NCBI GenBank assembly: GCA_026419785.1
Contig: JAODTK010004176.1
Span: 288,649 to 352,648 of the forward strand
From: Sclerodactyla briareus
Taxonomy: Eukaryota > Echinodermata > Holothuroidea > Dendrochirotida > Sclerodactylidae
DNA: 64,000 bases
Direction: 5' to 3'
The position numbers and the translations under genes were made by a program. Positions 13,601-28,600 of the stretch are shown piece by piece (position 1 is the stretch's first letter; the number at the start of each line of letters is the position of its first letter). The notes beneath the pieces were generated by a model. That model did not search any database. It was given only the letters and a program-made list of their open reading frames with translations, and had not been told where the DNA came from.

Positions 13601-16600
13601 GACCTCGCTCCTCGTCGACATCGAGTCGAGATTGATTCATTGTCGGTCCAGTAAGACCGACTCCGTAGGAATGTCCCTCCCGCTCATGCCCTGTGAGGGC
13701 CGCCTTCTCTCGTCTCCTGCCACTTCCCGACAACCCAACCTCTCTATTGTCCGAGGAATGTGGCCTTTCTCTCAAATCGCCATCATGGATGAAGCGGTGT
13801 ATTGGTCTGGAAGGAACTTCTCGCTGCTGGGAGATGAAAGGCTGGTAGCGTATGCAGATCGTGGACGTAGTCCTGAGGTTCCTGGGCCGTCCCCGACGTC
13901 CTTGAACTCTCACAGATGGGGTATTTTTGATGGTGACAGGCACGATACTGCTTTCAAATTCCTGTAATCAGACGCCACTAAAGCTATAACTGATGAGGGT
14001 TATTGTGTTGTGTTGTGTTGTCAGTGACATTACATATGCTGGAGTACAGGGATAGAGAACAAAACAATGGATAGCTTTTTGCAAATCAAGCTTTCTCACT
14101 GATGACTGAAGGCTATAGCATATTATGTGATATTAAGGGAAGGAGTAATTTCCACAGAAACCATTTATAGCTAGTAACAATAATGAAGGCTGCATTGTGT
14201 TTGTGCTTTTGTCATTGACATTGACGATACTGCTGTCTTTTGGGAGTACAGGAATAGAGATAACTATGAGATGGCTTTTCTTAAATCAAGCTTTCTCAAT
14301 GATGACTGAAGGCTGTGGTGTATTATGTGTTATTATTAAATATTATTCTCAGCGAGGCGGGGCTTTTAACTGGTACTATCATAGTCCAAGCCGTGAGATT
14401 GATTCTCAAATTCCTGCATGCTACTGACAAAGCTGAACAGTTTTTTGGATACATTGTTCCAGTAAAATAGACTTCTATATAGAGGGCACGTGGCTCGTAA
14501 TTAAACCTAGAGCGGCACTGGTAGCATCCAAATGTTGAAAAATCGGCGACTTCAATCTGAACTGTAGAGTTCAAGCCATCAGCAGTGAGGTGGGTGTGCT
14601 TTCCGCCTCTCCTCTAGCCTGTTGACACAGGCGTTTGACTTTGTTCAACCTGTCTCACAGCCCCAATCCCTCATAGTGCAGGGTGATCTTTAACTTTAAC
14701 CATCGGTAATTTTGCCTACCAACAACACCTTGCGTGCTTCGTTCTGCTCGCTGTCGAGCTGAAGCATGGGACGTACAGTGGGCAGTGCGACGTCAACGTT
14801 GAGTGTGCGCAGCCGAAGATTTCTCCTCTTTCACACTAATTACTGGGAAACGGCCATGGTCTGCTGTAAAATTACTTTCCATTGGTCCAACAAGTTTTTT
14901 GGAATAACGTTTAGATGTATATTTTTTTTTTTATTTGCCCATCTGGAAGGACTCAATATTTTTTCTGAACGTCCTGCGGCGATCCAAACAAGCAGCATAA
15001 CGCCTTGCGCATAGCTGAAATAGTGGCTTCGGTAGATTTTAAAGGGCTTCAAATGCAGTCATTTTTCAAATAATTTCTCATTTTCGGTGTTGTAAAAGGT
15101 TATTGAAAGTCTTCTGTAATATTCATGACCTGAATATGGTGCGATTTTTCTTCCACGGAATCTATTCCAGGTTTGCTACGTCAATCCATATCAACGCCCG
15201 TGTGCTACTTCTGACTGACATTACGTCACCTTGAATCGTAATGAGCAAAATCCCCAATTTTTTGGGATTTGTCAAACGTAGTCCTGCAGACGATATAATG
15301 TTGGTGATATTCGACCGTGGGTTTTAAATAACTTAAAGAGCGATAGCCCTATTAAGGACGGTTTTCCATATCGTTCTGCTTTCGAAGGCTATCTCAGGAC
15401 CTACCTATGATGACACGTAGCCATGAGAGGTTTGAGCGATCCAATCGATATATACTGTCACGGTTAGAATACTCTCTTCTGGCACCCCGAGAAGGATGAT
15501 GATGCTCGCCGAGCATGGCCGTGAAGGTGAGCAGAGGAAGCACGCCGCCCCTCTGCAGTCGGGTGAACCCTTACTGCGAGGGGGTGTGGACCACCACGAC
15601 ACCAGAGATGGTACTCGTGATGTCCCGCTGCAATCCCAGCAGGAAGAGGTGTGGAACTGGACGAGGTCCGTTGCGTGGCGGCGGGGAAGTCTATTTATCG
15701 ATGCAGAACTCCCCGAGATTGGGCTGAGCCAGGACGACAGAGGTAGTAGTACCACCAGCTGTTTGCCTGGAGGTCGTGGACGATCACTCTACTATGTACC
15801 CTGTGAAAAAGAGACGGAAGATCTGTAGGTGATTTAGGGTTCATCAGATCAGGGTCAGGGATGTCCTAGAAAATTTGAGTGCGATGTTAACCCTTGCGTC
15901 AGAAGGGCAGGTGACATCTGTAAAAGCATTGGTTGTGCGTATTAGTTATAGAGAAAATAGCGGGTGAGTGCCTGTAAAAGCCTGAGTGCGGGGCCCCACA
16001 ACCCAATGCGACCCAGGTGGGCACATTCCTCCACATTACCCAAGGTCATGTAACAGGAAGCTACATAAATGGGCACAGGTGGAAAAGAAAACAGATCATA
16101 AACCCTTCATCTCAACTGTGTAGGCTCTATTAAGGTTGTGACGATCCAGGTCATGTGAGTAGGCAAGCAGGTGCTGTCATGCTGGAGTCTCACCCTATGA
16201 GTTCATTCCCTCCCCCCTCCCAGGCTTCGTGGAGTATTGGAACCTAGAGGGCCTGTGTACCTGTAACATGTGACGAACAGATGTGTCGCAACAAGTGTCC
16301 GAGAGCCTTGTGTCTGCCAAATGTGACAGTGTTGTACAGAGCAAAACATCAGGAAAGAGAGGAAACATGTTATGCAACCTGTGGCGCAACGGGTCCAATA
16401 ATTGAAAAATCGCTTAATATGGCAACATGATGTTCCTAATGTTGTCCTGACTCTTTTGACCAATCAAAGGGTCATACTTGAATCAGTCGAGATGTCTTGC
16501 ATTCTAGTTCATAGGCCTTTGACAAAATGGCAGCCTCCATGGAATAGATGTGTCAATCCAGTAGCCTATGATCAGTGGTATACTTGGCCTCATTAATTAT

Positions 16601-19600
16601 AATGCTGTTCTGACGTTCACCAAATGTAGGACGCTGATAATGCTAAATAGGGTAACAGTTTACTTTACCCCCCAATCATTCACAAACAGTATTCGAAGTC
16701 GCTTGCCAAAAGGCTGGAGTGGTGGGTGATGATAAATAAGCCAGCAAATAGCAAGACATCATAGATAGCCTGATCAATAGGATCTTAACACAGAAACCCA
16801 ATGTACCTCACCTCTACCTATGAAAAGTGTGAGATGGATGGAGAGGCATTGGGGGGGGGGGGGGCATCCCCTAATATGTGGGGGAAACTGCCAGTCAGTT
16901 AATGACAGCACAAGAGTTAATGCTAGTCAGTTTCGGAACATTTGATGACAAGGACAACATGCCGATCAACCAGAGCGATGCAGGGTTGCATGAGGGGGGT
17001 TGAGGGGCATTTAGGCCCCGAACAGGCAAAATCAGCATGCCCCCTTGACCAAAAAAACAGTTTTTTGACCATTTACTTCCCCTGTCATTGTTTTAATTCG
17101 GGATAATTGACGGGAAATGGGGTAGAGAGAGGAGAGAGAGGAAAGTACCAGAAGGAGGGCCGAGCCTTTCGACCTAACAAACCCCCCATCCCCACCACCT
17201 GCTGGCTAGCGCCCGCCCCTGTTGTGTCGACCGACATCTCTCAAAAGAACTGTTTCACCAATGAAAAAAAAAAGATTAAACTCGAGGTGGTCACTGCAAT
17301 AATATGAGAATGAATGGAAATATGCAATCTTTTTCCCTTCACCGAATAAAGTGGGAAACCATAACGAATCAGGTGTGACTTGTTGGTGTGGAATGCTTAA
17401 CTCGACCTCCTCCTGTCTAACCCTTCCACCACCCCAAACCGCCCCATTTTCGCTTTTCTTCTTTGCCTCGGTGTAACATAACATAACTAGAATATGATGT
17501 AATCGTCTTAAGCTTTAAACAAAATAATAATGGAAAGTCTATCGAACCAGGAGCCAAATGCTTAGTGATTCCTTACCTCTTTTCTACAACCTATAGCCAG
17601 AACACAAGACAAATGGGAGATTGTGCACTAGCTCATTATGGGAACCATAACAGTCGCAACTTTCCCATTTTCCCCACCAACCAATAGGGCTCCTATACTC
17701 TTGATAAGGCGCTAACACTAAATTTTCAGGTTTTCACAGTCCTCTGACTGCTGGTGACCTCAAATGAACTCTGACTGACCCAAAACGATGGGTAATACGC
17801 ACTCATCATGGGACTCACATACCAAGCATGAAGCTCATCCATCTGGGTGGAGTCAAGTGTACGTGGTTTACAAGTCAAATTGGGGGAAAATATTCCACTT
17901 TCACAATTTGCATCATATTCTTGACCAAAATCACCCTCCGAAACTTGACAAAAACAATAGGGTTGACCTCAGATGACTCTGACCTGACCCCAAAACAGTA
18001 GGGTTTAGTATCATCATTAGGAACCACACATACAAGTATTAGCTTCAAATCCTCCGGTTGGGGTGGAGTTTATTGTGTTTACCAAGCCAAAATTTGCCAA
18101 AATATGCTTTTCCCAATTTTTCCTATTTTCACCAAATTCACCCCGACCTAACCAAAAACAATAGGGTTCTTTTACTCCCCCATGTGAATAAAGCATACAA
18201 CCAGATTTCAAATCTGATCGACCAACCCTTCTGGACGTATCGTGTTTACAAGGTTTTCAGACTTTGACCTCTGTTGACCTCTAATGACTCCCCTCTGACC
18301 TGACCCAAAACAATGGTTCATGTACTCCTCATGGGGGAACTCACATACCAAGATGAGCTTCATCCTCCATCCAGTGGGGTTGAGTTATCGTGTTTACAAG
18401 CCAAGATTGGCCAAAAATATCAACAACTTTCACACATTTCCTATTTTTGACCAAATTTTCACCCCCCCCTGAACCAAAAAAAACAATAGGGTCCTGTACT
18501 CCCCATTAAGAAGGCTATACACCAACGTTCATCATTGATCAGACCACCATTCTGGAACTCATCGCGTGTTCACAAGGTTTCAGACTTTGACCTCTGTTGA
18601 CGGGGGGGGCGCGGGCAAATGGTGACGCTCGTGACCTTACCGGGGGGGGGGCGGCGAAAACAATGAGCGGGTCATATAGCGTAAGGCGATGAGGAACACG
18701 ACAGTTGGCCTAAGTATGGAGCTTCATGGGGGCCATCCCGTCGGTCGAGGTGGGTGGGGGCGTGTTTGGACCGCGGCGCCACAATTGGCCCAAATATTGA
18801 CTTTTCTCACATTTGCTATTTTTGACTGAAATCACCCCGACCAAAACCAAAAACAATAGGTTCGCGGTACTCCCGCATAAGAAGCTAGCCACCAATGTCA
18901 ACTAATCAGACCAAACCCCCACCGGATCGGGGTAGGTGTGTTTTTCAAGTTTTCAGCTTGACCCTGTTGACCTCAGATGTCTTCTGACTTGACCCCAAAA
19001 CATAGGTTCATGGAATCATCATGGGGAACACCCAATGCCAATATGATCTGTCAATCCATCAGTGGGGTTGAGTTATCCGTGTTTACAAGCCAAAACTGGC
19101 CCAACTCTGAATTTTTCACACATTTCAATTTTTGCCACATCACCCCCGACCAGAACCAAAAAACATTAGGGTTCCTGTACCCCCATAGGAAAACTATACA
19201 AACCAAATTTCAACTCGATCATCAAGCATTCGGACTTATCGTGTTTACAAGGTTTCTTTCTGACTTTGACCTCTAGTGACCTCAGATGACTCTGACCGAC
19301 CCAAAAACAATAGGGATAATGTACTCATCATGGGGAACACACATACAAGTATAGCCTGATCTAATCAGACCTGATCAAGTTATCCATGTTACAAGCTGGG
19401 CGTTCCACAACACACACATACACACACACACACCATCACACACACGGACGTGACTGATAGGATTCCTCTGAACTTCGTCAAGATCAAACATAATTGGGTT
19501 ATGGGGTGGAGGATTAATCCAAACCCTTCCCTTCTCTCTTTAACAGCAAGGGTATTGTGTGACAAGATTTTCTTTAAAAAGCCCAGGTGAAAAGAGGACA

Positions 19601-22600
19601 TATCAAAAACCACACCCCAATTTTGGAGGTTTTCTAGCAGTTGCCTCTGTTAAGTTGTTTTCAATTGCTTTGAAAGAAATTTGACGAATTGATGATCACA
19701 TCACCAGGGAGGAAGGAGGGGGGGCGGCGGGGGGGGAGGGGAGGAGGGAAGGCGGTATAAGGACGCTCGTTGCTCAATCAGTAAAAGGTGCAATTTGAAC
19801 TCTCATGACAACATGTTGCCATGTGTTGCAACTGTGTCGCAACTTGTTATTGTATATACCGGGCCCCAACAAGATTGATCGGCAACATGTTGCGACACAA
19901 GTGTTGCAACATGTTGACAGTTGATAAAAAGGCCTTAAGAGAGTCTCACTCGTAAGATGATCACCCAGGTAATTCTTATCCCTGTGAGCTCCCCAGCGCA
20001 ATTCCCGGGTGGTGAAACCAAACACCATCTCTTACAAGTCTGAGTTACTGCCAGTGTTGTTCATGTCACCACCCTGTGTCTCCTCCTCACAGGCCGCTAT
20101 GGGTACCCCCCCCCGCCCCCTCCCAGGACAACGGGGGGTGTGGAACTAAACAACATCTATACCAGTCTGGGTTACTGTCAGTGGTTTGGCCCACCCCTGT
20201 GGTTCCCACTCCCCTTACCTGGGTGGCCCCTTCCCACCACCTTCCAGGGTGGGAACCTAACACGTCTCTTACCAGTTCTGGTTATTGCCAGTGTTTGTCA
20301 TTTGTCACACTCCCTTGATTCTCCCCCACTGCAAGGCTTCCTGGGTGCCACCTCCCAGGCCTCCCTGGGTGGTGAACACACCACAGCTCTACCAGTATGG
20401 GTACTGACAGGTTGTCTTGTCCCAACCCCTCTATTTTCCCCTTCATTGGCTTCCTGTTCCCCTCCCAGGCTCCTGGGTAGTGATAGTGAATCTGATTTAC
20501 CCCTCCCCGGGATTCCCTGACCCCATCCCAGGCAATCCTTGGTGGTGAAACCTAACGCCATCTCTTACAAGTCTGGGTTAATGCCAGTGTTGTCTGTCAC
20601 ACCACTGTTGGATTCTTCCCCCTCCCAGGCTCCCGGGGGCCCCCCTCCAGGCTCCTGAGTGGTGTGAACCGAAACACCACTCTTTACCATCTGGGTTACT
20701 GCCAGTGTTTGTCATGCAAGTCTCACCCTGTAAGCCCCCACTGTAAGAGTATTCACACTTTTGTAAGTCCCTCACCCTCTGTAAAGTCCATCAACCTTTG
20801 TCTTTTTTTAAGTCACTCACCCTTGTAAAGCCCGCCCACCCCAAGGCCATCCCAGAGTGGTGAGCATATGTCAAACGTCTTTTACAAGTCTGGGTTACTG
20901 ACAGTGTTGTACACTGTCCCACCCCTGTGTTTTCCCTGTCCCAGAGGCTACCCTTGGCGGGTCCCCCCTCCTAGGCTCCCCTTGGTGTCCCCTCCCAGGC
21001 CTCCCTGGGGCCCCCCCAGGGCCCCCTGGGTGGTTGAACACCTAACACCATCTCTACCGTTGTGTTACTGCAGTGTTGTCATGACAACTATCCCCCCTGT
21101 AGAATCCTCCCGGCCTCCATGGGGGCCCCCCTCTCAGGCAAGGGTGGCCTGGGACCATCTCTTACCAAACTGGGTCACTGCCAGTGGTGCATGCAACTCT
21201 CACCCCTGTAAGCCCCCACTGTAAGAGTATCACCCCTGTCAGTCCTCACCCTGGAAGCACCACCAGTGAGTCCCCCCCCGTTAAACCCCCACCCCCAGGC
21301 ATGAGCCTATCACTGTCTCCTACCAGTCTGGGTTTGCCATGTTGTCATGGGCCAGAGTCTCATCCCCTGTGAGTGCCCCCAGGTGCTCCTGTGTTGGTGA
21401 TTCATGAAGGAGTTCTCGATAGCTATCTGTAGGGACTGGTCTGTGAGGGAGCGGCCGCAGGACATGGGGCTCATGGGAAACCCCACGCGAACCCTGTGGG
21501 AGGCAGGGGAGAATTACGGTTGAGGTTGTATAGCTTAGGATGTGGGTGTCATTGAACCGGCAGGGGGCAGGGGTAGGAATAGGGTTGAGTGACATGGAGG
21601 TTCAGTTGCCTCTGTGATATACAGTTTTTCGACTGGAGCAGCTGGGATTGTGGGGACGTAATTTGAAGGAACAACTGCAGGATAAATATGAAGTGGCTGA
21701 TATATTAGCTGGGAGGAAAAAACTAAATAGTGTCCGTCCAAACCCGACGTTCATACGATTCCGGTTACGGAGTTTACAGAGAGTCCTCGGAAGTTGTGCA
21801 TGTGTATTGCACAAGATCGAAAAGCATCCATCATGCAATGATAAATTGATGTCATACTTTCCTGTTTTTAATTGAAGTTCACTACAGCAATTTCACTTCG
21901 GAAAAGCAGTCAGTCATGGGAGAGAGAGAGGATGCTGTAGATGTGGTTGGTAAGGGTGATGAATAATTTGGGAGAGAAAGACAACAGAACTTCTGCTAAA
22001 ATGTTGACTTATACAAAGAATTGAAACAATGAAATACATAACATTCTTTTGCGGGTCGTCAAAGGTGATGACGTTCATGGGAATGCGCAATGGGATTCTC
22101 CCCAAGTTCTCTGCATAATGGACCAAACTTTGGAGTTCCAAAATAACTCCCACTGGGAACATCGTATGAAAATGAGGGTAGACCTAAAAATAGGTTTTCC
22201 ATTCTCCACGATATACCCTGTTGTAGTCAAACCTGCCATTGTCCTTGAGAGCTCTGAACCTTGTTAGGGGAATAGTCTAGTGGTTGATAGAAAAATGATG
22301 TGTTCTCACATCGGGGGAAGGACCGGGGTGGATCGAGTGAATAGGACGGAGTGAATTGGGTCCCTGCTGTGGTGGGCTGATACTATACCTCATATACCTT
22401 GAATAGCGAGTAAACTCAAGTCACTAGAGGTGTGTGTACTTCTGATTTGGTGTTCACAACTGTATTGCGGAATATTGCGAAGTGATGGTTCTAGGGTGGA
22501 TGAGAACAGAATTTGGGAACGATGTCACCAAAACTTTGGGTCGGAGAAGAGAGAGGGAAGGAAGTGAATGGAAGTTTTCCTGCATATGTCCTTTTTATTG

Positions 22601-25600
22601 ATGCATACTAAAACCGCATTGGCTTCACAGTGTTTTCCTCCAGTGTATGTTGAATACCAGTGTGTGGTTACAGCAGTGACTTCATCACAATTGAGTACTT
22701 CTACAAGTGTCATTCTCATGGTTATAAAAAATAGTCATATCATGTTTTAGCTGGAAGTGCATAAGTCTTCCAGTTGTCAAAATAGACATTGTGTCCAATT
22801 TCGCATAGTGACCGAAGTTGCAAAAGTACCGGTTCCGAGAAATCGCGGTTAAAAGATTTTAGGATTTTGAAATGGTCGTATCGAATGTTAAGCAATGGTT
22901 ACTTTTCTCATTTATGTAGGGTCCAAGCGTAAGGAAACAAGTTATATTCCGCTGCTGAGCACGGATTTTGGCGATGAAACAAACATTTTCGATATTATAT
23001 TATTCGTTAAAAGACAGTCGTCACTATGCGAAATGGAAATATACAATGTAGTACAGATTCATCACACATTCGTCACTACACACAATTTTTGCATTGTTTT
23101 CCATTGACTGTTATGATAGCCGTGCCACTTGGGGGGGGGGACTTTGATTACGTTTGACGATCCTACTTCGTCACACGCGGAATGGGAAATGGCCAGGTAT
23201 TGACAGATTCGTCACACGTGCGGAACACATTAGTCACTACGCGATACGGTTTCATTGTTTGCAATGCTGTTTTTAAAACACATCTTGCAATTGACTTGTA
23301 CACAGCATATGACGAATCTTACATTTCATCATTATGCGTACGCGGAATGGAGTTTCCACAAAAACATGAAAAAAGAGGATTCGTCAAGAAGTGATTGGCA
23401 AATATTGTCAAAAACTTCGGCTGGGAGTCTTCAGGACCCACGCATTAGATAATACACCAAAAAAATTGGCAGAATATCTATTTCAGCTCAAAATCAACGT
23501 AAAATGCAGATTAGTAAAGTATGCGAACAGGGGCGATTTGTCCTGTCCCAAGTATAATATTTGAAGGATTTGGGAGCCAGTGTAACACATTTTTCATCAT
23601 TCGGAACGATCTATTCAAATTAGGGCTGAGCAGGGAGAAAGAGGCGGCCTGCCTATATGGAAATGAGGGTACGATACAAATCACAATAACTTCTCACCAG
23701 AAAGCCAAAGGGACTTAGTGATTCTTGACTCTTTCTGACAACCTAAAACCACAGACACAAGGACAAATGGGAGATTGTACAAGCTCATTATGGGCAACAT
23801 AACGCCTGACCCACTTTCCATTTTCCAAGAACAATATGGCTCCTCTACTCTTGATGAGAAAGTTTTACAACACTGAATTTCAAGGTTTTCAAACTTTGAC
23901 CTCCTGGACCTGACCCAGTATGAGCTTCATCCATCCAGGTGGGGTGGACTAAAGCGTGTTTACAAGCCAAATTGGCCAAATTATCGAGTTTTCACAAGTT
24001 TTCTATTCTGACCTATCACCCACCCAAAAATAGGGCTTCTGGTTTTCCTCAGGACAGCTAACACACACAAATATCAACCTGAATCCGACCCCATTCGGGA
24101 CTTACGTGTTCAAAAGGTTTTCAAGCTTTGACTTATCGTGGTGACCTATGATGTTGACCCCAAAACCGTAGAGTTTTCCAAGGTACTCATTATGGGTGAC
24201 ACATACGCAGTATAGCTTCATCCCTCCAGGTGGGCTTGAGTTATCTTGTATTACAAGTCAAAATTTGCCAGAATATCCTCTATTCCCAAATTATTTCCAT
24301 TTTGACCAATTGGCACAAACCCCGACCTGAACCAAAAACAATGGGTGCCTGTAACTCCCCATAAGAAAGCTCTACAAACAAATTTCAACCCGATCAGAAA
24401 CCAAACCTTCTGAACCTCACTATCGTTTACAAGGTTTTCAGCTTTGACCCTGGGGACGGCCTGAGCGTGGACCTCCAAATCGTGTACTCATCATGGTGGC
24501 ATACACACATACCGAGTATGAGCTTCTCCCTCCCTCCAGAGGGGATTGGAGCTCATCGGTGTACAAGCCAAAACTTTTACTTTTCACATATTTTTTATTT
24601 TTGACCAAACTCCAACTCCACCCGTGACCTGACCCAAGAATAATAGGGAACTTCAAGATGAAAACTTGTTCGGCGGGCATCGGCACGCTCTGAAAAAATG
24701 GATTGTAGCACAACCAACCCGCTCACGTGAAGTTTGGCGCCCCTTCAGGGTGAGGAGTGGCAACACTACTAACTGCCAGATAAACAGGCACAGGTGAGGT
24801 TACAGTGACCCACCTGAAGGGTGATGGTAGCCGTGGAGTAGTACCAGAGCTCGCGCCTCATACCAGTGATGATAGTCACATGGTACTGGTAAAATGCCTC
24901 AGGGTCATTGTCAGCCAGGAAAATAACTTCAGCCTGAAAAACGAAAAAAACAGGGACAAAAGCTAGGCTCACATAGTCGAAGGATAAGGCCCGTATTTGT
25001 CCCGCAGTTATATCCGAATACTCTACTCCATAGGCGATTCTGGAGTGGTACAAAACCCGCCTGTATCTACCGATTGTACCATATTTTGTAGTGTATCACC
25101 CTTTAATGGTCCCTGGATTGCCCGATTTGGTTAGTGACAGGGCGGTTCAGGTAGTTCGGGGCCATTCGGCATTATGCGGTACTATCCAAATGCGATTCAG
25201 CTCAATACGGGACTCCCTGGGAACTATTCCTGGATGCTTCCAGCTATTCGGGAATAAGTGTAGTTCCCGAATGGCCCCCGATTTTTCCCAATATTCCCGA
25301 ATGGTCCCAGAACAGTCCCGCTGGTCCCGGGAGTCTAAATACGGTACGGTTATTTTTGACATGTTCAAAAAAATTTGACGCTTCCCGAATTTCCCTTTGC
25401 TCCTCCCAAACAACCCCCCAAACTGTCCCGAATTATCTAGAACTGTCCCAAATCCTCCCGAGCTGTCCTGTATGTATCTTCTGGCGAATACAGGCCATTC
25501 TTGACTGTGTGAGAGTACCTTTGAAGTGATAAGATTGATAAGCGAATATGTCTACAACGGAATTGACAATTGGTGGATTAGGTGAATATTTCATAATGAA

Positions 25601-28600
25601 TATTAATCAGTACTTTATAATATTCTAGAGCCCGACATTGGCTATTTGGCTACAACAAACAATCGCAAGACGATTGTGAGTCGCCTCAGAACAAATGTCC
25701 ACACAAATTCCTGAATTATATATACTTACATCGTGTAAACCATCTTTCAGCAACGTGAGATAAGAATACCCCCAAACCACCCCCGCCCCCCCCCAAATAA
25801 CCTTCACACTAGAAGGTTAGGTGGGCAATACGCCATGCTAGTGGGAAAATGTGAGTACCATCTCACATAAATTCCTGTATAAGCAACATCCTACCACCGT
25901 GCTGTAAGCCACTTGGGGGGTCTGGGACCCCATGGGCGGCGTTAGATCATGGGTATGTTTAAGGCTCCTTCTGACAAACAAGATTGACAGCAGGCTGATA
26001 ATATACGCAACCTTGGTCTTCCTTCAAGTCCTTCCTTCGAGCCCAGCGCGCATAGCAGCAACATCAGCAGATGCTGAGAACGGTAATCGCCGTGACAGGA
26101 TTCTCAAACACCTCCGTGAAAGGCGGAGGTCATCCCGGAAGTGAATGGCGTTGGGGAGGGGTACAATTCCGCCCCCAAAGGTGGACCGGTGGTCAATAGG
26201 GACAGTGGGGTGTCTGAGATTTGTGAGGGGCTTCTTGGCTGTAGAATAATAAGAGAAGTACCACTCAGTGGGTTATCATACATAATGTCATCTAGGCCTT
26301 GCAACACTTGAGAAAGATACTCAATTACTTAGAAGATTGCAGTATCCGGTACTCGCAAACAATGTCCGTTCGACGTTACACATAAAGTCAGTTAGGAATC
26401 AGTGTTTGAAATGGTGCCCAACATTGTGTAGCAATTTGGGGAATTGTAGGAAACCACATGCTCTCCATAGTTTTGTGTACAAACTGACTGCTATGCACTT
26501 TCAAAAGTGTGTAGCAATCTTGCTCATTGAGGCAAGCTTTCGCGATGCTCACCAGTTATTTCAAACACTGTTAGAGACCCCTATATGTCCAGTAGTGTGT
26601 GGAGAAGTCATTGTACAAATTTCTCATTGACCTTCGTCGTGAAGAGGGTTTGTTTTCATTGGTCAGTTAAATCAGCTTATTGCATGATTTGAGTGATCAT
26701 GAAGGCACTTGCGTAACCAGAAAGCCAAAAAGCTTAGGGATTCCTTGACTCTTTCTGACAACCTATGGCCAGACACAAGGGACAAATTGGAAATTGTACC
26801 AGCTCATTAGGCGAAATAACGTCTGACAAATTCCCATGTTTTACAACCAACCAATAGGGTTCGGTTCCTATACTTTTGATAGATAGCTACACACTAATTT
26901 CAAAGAGTTCCGACTTGACTCTGCGTGACCTCAAACAATAGGGTTCAAGCCATAATTGGCCAAAATATTGAACTTTTCACAAATTTTTATTTCCAATCAA
27001 ATTCACTACTGACCTATACCAAAAACGATAGGGTTCTGTATTCCCCATAGGAAAGCTACACACCAAATTCAACCCCGATCAGACAAACCATTCGGACTTA
27101 TCGTGTTCACAAGGTTTTCAGACTTTGACCTCTGGTAACCTCACACCTGACCCCAAAACAATAGGGTTAAGGTACTCATCGGGGAACCCAAACCAAGTAG
27201 GAGCTTCATCCATCCAGGTGGGGTCGAGTGATGTGTTCACACAGCCAGGCGTCACCCACATAATACATAACCTACACACACACTGGCATGACTGCCATAG
27301 ATCTCCGACTTTCGTCAGGGAATAAAAAAATCGAGGCATTTCATGACAAAATTAATTCGAAAATTGCCAAAGGAAAGTGGCAGATTGCAAAGTTTCCCAG
27401 AGTGAAGACAGGTTATAACAAATGAGATCTAGGTATCGAGGAATAGTGAACATTCAAACTGTGAACATAACAGGATATATGGTTAGTCATCATATTGGTG
27501 ACCACGTGGAAAGAAGGGGTAGCAGTAGATGAGTGCAAGCTCGGCTCTGCTGTACTGAGGCCCACATGCAGCATGCGTCAGCGTGTAGCTCAGTGGTTCC
27601 CAACCTTTTCCCCATTTCCTCCTTTGCCTTACGCTTGAAGCCGTTTCCCGTTATGAAATACATCATAATTGGAGGTTGATAGTGGGGAGATGCGGACAAG
27701 GTTTAAAACTTGCTATGTAATTGGTTGTAAACAAGGCGAATTCCCAAAACTAGAAAAATCCTGCAAAAATGATACCTTTGTATACATTTTTTTTCCCCTG
27801 AAATCTTGAAATTTCCCATGGTTGGGAACCACTGGTGTAGCTAGTTCTATGCCACTGGCAGGGCACTTGTTGTGATACCGAAGAGTTGTGAAGTCATGTG
27901 GGATGTGATTCTTGTGTGATGATCAGCACATACAAAAGATTACAGTTGTGGCCCGACAGGTAGGGTAAGCGTAAAACTTTATTGAGCCGAAACGGAAATT
28001 ATTATTGATCCAAAACGAACAGCCCCCTCTAGTTCCAGCTCCATTAAGTCATGATGTTCTATTTCAGCCTGGATGATTTTTTGGCAAAGGGTTGTATTAT
28101 TGATCGTACCATGTTTCTAAAAAACTATACTACTGAGCTTCCATAAGGCTCGTTGTTCTTGTCAAACGATCAGTTAGGGTAATACTGACTGCAGTTGTTT
28201 CTAATAGTGCACAATCAATCAGCCTATATTATGAAGCAATGTAGGTCTGTGCCATGCGAATCACTGGTCAAACCTAAGCAGTTATTATACGAGGATTTAC
28301 ACATGCTGTGAAACCGTGTATCAGTGTCTAACATGACAATAGCCAGCATTCCCTTTTCTTCACTGAAATTTAAAGTTCCATTCAAACTTTGAAATATTCG
28401 AGAAAATAAGTATTCAATAATAGTGAAAATGAATGCCATCGATTCGGATACTTGATCTACGAGATGAAGTCGGTAAAATTTACAGCACTCAAATATTTCC
28501 ACTTGAGAAATGGTGATCAGCCTGGAAAATTTTCCAAAAAGACAGCTGGCTGCAATTAATGTTTATGTTCGCACAGGGACCTATTCCACACGAATTATGA

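Noticed and set aside
13449..13967. 172-codon open frame on the + strand
   Set aside because: It overlaps the minus-strand cytoplasmic-loop exon, which has acceptor and donor sites and lies in gene order. The + frame has no domain and reads like a mirror of an Arg/Ser-rich exon.
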